Positions 61,080 to 64,000 of a DNA stretch of 64,000 nt are shown in pieces; within the stretch, counting starts at the first letter, position 1; each line of letters opens with the position of its first letter. The stretch is from Lates calcarifer. Taxonomy: Eukaryota; Chordata; Actinopteri; Centropomidae. The notes below the pieces were generated by a model. It saw only the letters and a list, made by a program, of their open reading frames with translations, was not told the origin of the DNA and ran no database searches. Both the position numbers and the translations under genes were made by a program. The DNA is taken from positions 11,020,194 to 11,084,193 of the forward strand of contig NC_066852.1 in assembly GCF_001640805.2 (NCBI RefSeq), in the 5' to 3' direction.

Positions 61080-61440
61080 ATTAAGGGATATCACCTTCCC
61101 CGAGGCAGATTGTATAATCCTGTCCATGTTAAACTCAATTTAAAGAGTTTGATAAAGCTGTATGATTAAAACAGCCTCCTCTGGGCTCGCTCAACTCTTG
61201 ACAGGGTAATTGGAATTTTTAATGTATGAATCAAACTCCTTGTCCAAATTAAATAACCTCAGGCCAAATATTGACTAGTGTCCTTCCTTAATAAGATGTG
61301 GAAGGCATCCTCAATTTAAGATCAAAGGCTTTTTTTTCTCACTGTACACAACCTCGATGAAACACTCCTATAAATAAATGGAGCTGGGACTAGGCCGGCT
61401 GGATCTGAGAGGTGTAAATTGTGGGCAGCGTTTCAAGGCT
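61080..61440. promoter_or_regulatory. strong candidate conserved non-coding element
   Basis: Repeat-free AT-rich sequence with many short developmental-type cores: CTCAATTTAAAGAG, TGTATGATTAAAAC, GGTAATTGGAATTTTTAATG, CCAAATTAAATAACC and AGATCAAAGG (TCF/LEF-like). Conservation could not be tested. Confidence 0.38.
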
Positions 61441-62192
61441 TTTTTATTCCCAGTAAACCTCAGGGGTCCACTGTTAACAGAAAAAAAGCGGTTAGGCAAT
61501 TGCTCAATTGTCAAGATAAAACAGTGATAAAGCATTGATCAGTGATGAAACACTGAATTAAGTACAAAAACACAATAAGGCGTACACAGGAAAAGAGAAA
61601 CCAAAGCTGACATCCCCGCTGTTGAAACAGAGTTCAAGTGTAGAAAACAGAATCTAAAAGAGATGTGAAATATACAGAACCTGAGTTGAGGGGGAGAAAG
61701 AAAAAAAAAGGCTTTCAGTGCAGCCAGTTAGACTCAAAGCCGACACCAGCTCAACAGCTGTTAAACACAATCTGACAACTTAGCACTGTGGTCCATGTGG
61801 CACTTCCAATTAATCTCAACATTGATCACAAAGTGCGTTTGATATCGATCACTTACAGTATTTTTTCGCGTGTCTGTATTTATGTGCTGTGGGTTGCTTA
61901 CAGAATTATTATTCCATCATAGCATGTGCATCATTACTTTTTAATGCAAAGATATTACTGATGTAAATCAGATCATCCTCTATTTGTCCATGCAAGCTAG
62001 CATGTATCAGAGCGTAGCCCCATAGAGCAAACTCAGACATTTATTCAGTTGTATCTATTTGTGTTGAAACTGGTAATTACTATAAAATCATTATGGCAGT
62101 GAGCACAACAACAACTACTCAGAAAATGCTGAGTCATGTAAAACTACACTAAATACTGTCAACACATGTTTCTCTGGCACAGACAGGTGTAG

Positions 62193-62219
62193 TTATATAT
62201 ATATATTTATATATATATC
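62193..62219. repeat. TA-rich self-complementary run
   Basis: (TA)n, TTTA, (TA)n: an almost perfect palindrome able to form a hairpin or cruciform. Confidence 0.85.
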
Positions 62220-62597
62220 AAGTCTGTCTGCTGTATTGTTTGTGCCTAGGGTTAGGGCTAATCCATGAGAGCCACATGAGACATCTGAGAGCAGTAATAT
62301 AGTTGTTGGTTTCATAATGTGCCAATAAAGAGGGGACTGCAAGTCTAAACAATGCATATTTTGCAACATAAAATATGTTAACAAAGGCTTGGCAAATATG
62401 CAAGTTCAATACCATAAGGCCCTGATAGATTTCTTACAATTTCTTTTAAAATATGAAATCATTACATCTACAAATTTCTGCTGCACTTCCAGGACAGAAA
62501 TTCAGTTCTTCACAAGTGCATAGAATCTATCTTTGCACATATTTTAAATAGCCATTTTAATGTAATTTTATGTTTGTCCCTTGTTTCACCTTTTCAG

Positions 62598-62635
62598 AAT
62601 GCATTGAAAGACGATTGTGGAAGAGAAGTGTTTGA
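62598..62635 (+). other. possible alternative terminal exon of msi2
   Basis: A good acceptor (TTTCACCTTTTCAG, ending 62597) is followed, in the phase set by the 75-nt exon, by ECIERRLWKRSV and a TGA at 62633-62635. The downstream sequence is T-rich like a 3' UTR, and AATAAA occurs at about 63199-63204. Use of this exon would truncate the protein before the alanine-rich tail. It is not a known Musashi peptide to me, and one short open frame can arise by chance. Confidence 0.2.
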
Positions 62636-64000
62636 TAAAGATGACTTCTCAGATTTGTTTTTTTATTTAATTTTTTTGCTGTTTTTAAATTTCAAGCTGT
62701 GTTTAATGTGCTGTAATCACTCGCTGTTTACCTCGTCGTAGCATCGTTTCAGCGTTCTGCTTAAACTAAAGTTGGAATAGAATTTCAGAGATGATGCTGC
62801 ATACTGCTTGTGTAGTGACAATCAAGAAGACAGCTTTTTTTTTTTTTGCCATCACCTCAGATTTACAAGTGGTAAGGAGGCGTAACAAATGATTAGCGAC
62901 ATCCCAAAAACAACAAGTCTTTCTGTTTATTTCTATTCATCAGAGCTTTTCTCTGTGATAATGGCTACAACTACTTGATTATTTACTATGTCTAAGTGTG
63001 ATATTTTCCTCAGCTTACACTGATTTGTTTGTTAGTGGGGTTAGACTCTTCCGAGAGACTTGTAATACAGTGATACGCTGTGACATATGGCAATCATCCC
63101 TGTCTGGTCCCACTGTGACAAACAAATATCAGAACATTTTCTCAGATGCTAATGCACATACAGGACACTGATGGCAAGCAGTGGTATTGTCAGTGTCAAA
63201 TAAAAGCTAATGTATGCATGCAAATATGACATGTGACATATGACATGTAATATGTGAGTGTTGTTATGCTGTTGTTTCCTGTGTGGACGAGGAGCCCTGG
63301 ACTTGTGCTGATGTTGTTACTGCCTTTACCTTCATATAACACCAGCCGCTCAGACTCGTGTTATTGTGCTGCTGCCACCACGTGATTTCAAAAGAAAATA
63401 ATGCTAATATTTCTGACACTGTTGTTCTTGAGTTGTAGCTGAAACTCCATATTTATTTTCAGCCCCTGAACTAACCTCACTTTGAATTGAACAGCAGCTT
63501 TGCTTTTACCACTTGCACACACCCAGGGTGTTTCCAGGGAAAATATCACAAGATGTGATGCCTGGGGCTCTGATAAGCCCTATCTGTGAGAGCAGGAACA
63601 ATTTGAACTGAGGTTAACTAACTAAGAGAAGAGAAGACAGTAGTTAACAACAAGTTAAACCCATTCTAAACTAGCATGTTACTTAAAGGGTCAGTTTACA
63701 CACATTGCAGTCATCAAATAAAATAATTTATGGTTGTCTCTTTACCAGCTGATATAAGCTAAATGCCTTGGTTGTCAACACAAGTAAGGATGCAGGCCTT
63801 ACCTGACACACAGGCGAACTCGGTCTAGCGTCCCACCATTACTCCATCCCCTCCTGGCAGTGTACTGAACTGTGTGGTGGGATCAGCCCGTTCAGGTCCT
63901 CTCCAGTTCTCCTTTCATGCTATAATAACCATGCACTGAGTTCAGTTGGTTTCATTTCCTTTAGGTTAACAAATAGACCCAGACAGAAACTAAACCAAAA

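Larger units (their letters stand above)
1..64000 (+). other. msi2: msi2 gene body, internal part (Musashi RNA-binding protein 2)
   Basis: Four exons on the + strand join in a single frame and spell a Musashi protein from mid RRM2 into the C-terminal region. The linker peptide [11 protein letters not shown] followed by LPYTMDAF is what I know as the MSI2 form; MSI1 differs there. Musashi proteins are RRM proteins that bind UAG-containing RNA and control translation, stability and splicing, notably in stem, neural and photoreceptor cells. Teleosts carry msi2a and msi2b; I cannot decide which this is. Neither the start nor the stop of the gene is in the window. The whole window therefore lies within one transcription unit, apart from any nested or antisense gene that I could not recognise. 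Confidence 0.93.
59932..64000 (+). other. msi2: msi2 intron (5' part, continues beyond the window)
   Basis: It opens with GTGAGT. The expected next exon, beginning with an alanine-rich FPAAAYGP-like peptide, was not found before 64000. It contains candidate regulatory blocks at 60290-60640 and 61080-61440, a TA-rich self-complementary run at 62193-62219, a possible alternative terminal exon at 62598-62635, and at 63686 the start of what may be a dispersed repeat. I see nothing definable in 61600-62150 or 62700-63600. Confidence 0.8.

Noticed and set aside
1..64000. CRISPR arrays, bacterial operons, prophage or viral genes
   Set aside because: Spliced vertebrate gene structure throughout; the only tandem repeats are microsatellites, and no viral or bacterial protein similarity was seen.

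Overview
The window is vertebrate, almost certainly teleost, genomic DNA. It has long AT-leaning introns, many (GT)n and (CA)n microsatellites, poly-G and poly-T tracts, and relics of fish-type DNA transposons. No bacterial, viral or CRISPR-like organisation was found. The only gene I can support is part of a Musashi RNA-binding protein gene of the MSI2 type, read left to right on the + strand.

Four internal coding exons were found by translation and canonical AG/GT boundaries: 7426-7474 (49 nt), 43778-43860 (83 nt), 54655-54769 (115 nt) and 59857-59931 (75 nt). They join in one open frame. They encode the C-terminal two thirds of RRM2, including an RNP1 octamer split by a 36.3-kb intron, then the MSI2-specific linker and the start of the C-terminal low-complexity region. 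The exons for the N-terminus, RRM1 and the start of RRM2 lie before base 1 or were not found. The alanine-rich C-terminal exons lie beyond base 64000.

Layout: 1-7425 is the 3' part of an intron. 7475-43777 is one giant intron with most of the microsatellites, three poly-G tracts in or near it, a pyrimidine-rich block, a palindromic MITE-like element and a perfect 20-bp hairpin. 43861-54654 is a 10.8-kb intron with (CA)n just after its donor, (GT)n just before its acceptor and a dead Tc1/mariner transposase fragment. 54770-59856 and 59932-64000 are introns with several blocks that look like conserved non-coding elements (not tested).

The most interesting signal is RNA architecture around the 115-nt exon. 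The upstream intron has AC repeats at its 5' end and GU repeats in place of a normal polypyrimidine tract at its 3' end, as in the reported fish introns whose ends are bridged by AC-GU pairing. The downstream intron begins with a second (CA)18, only about 160 nt from the same GU block, so a competing local hairpin that encloses the exon is possible. The acceptor also carries two UAG cores, the motif Musashi proteins bind. Together these suggest a testable structural, possibly autoregulated, splicing switch.
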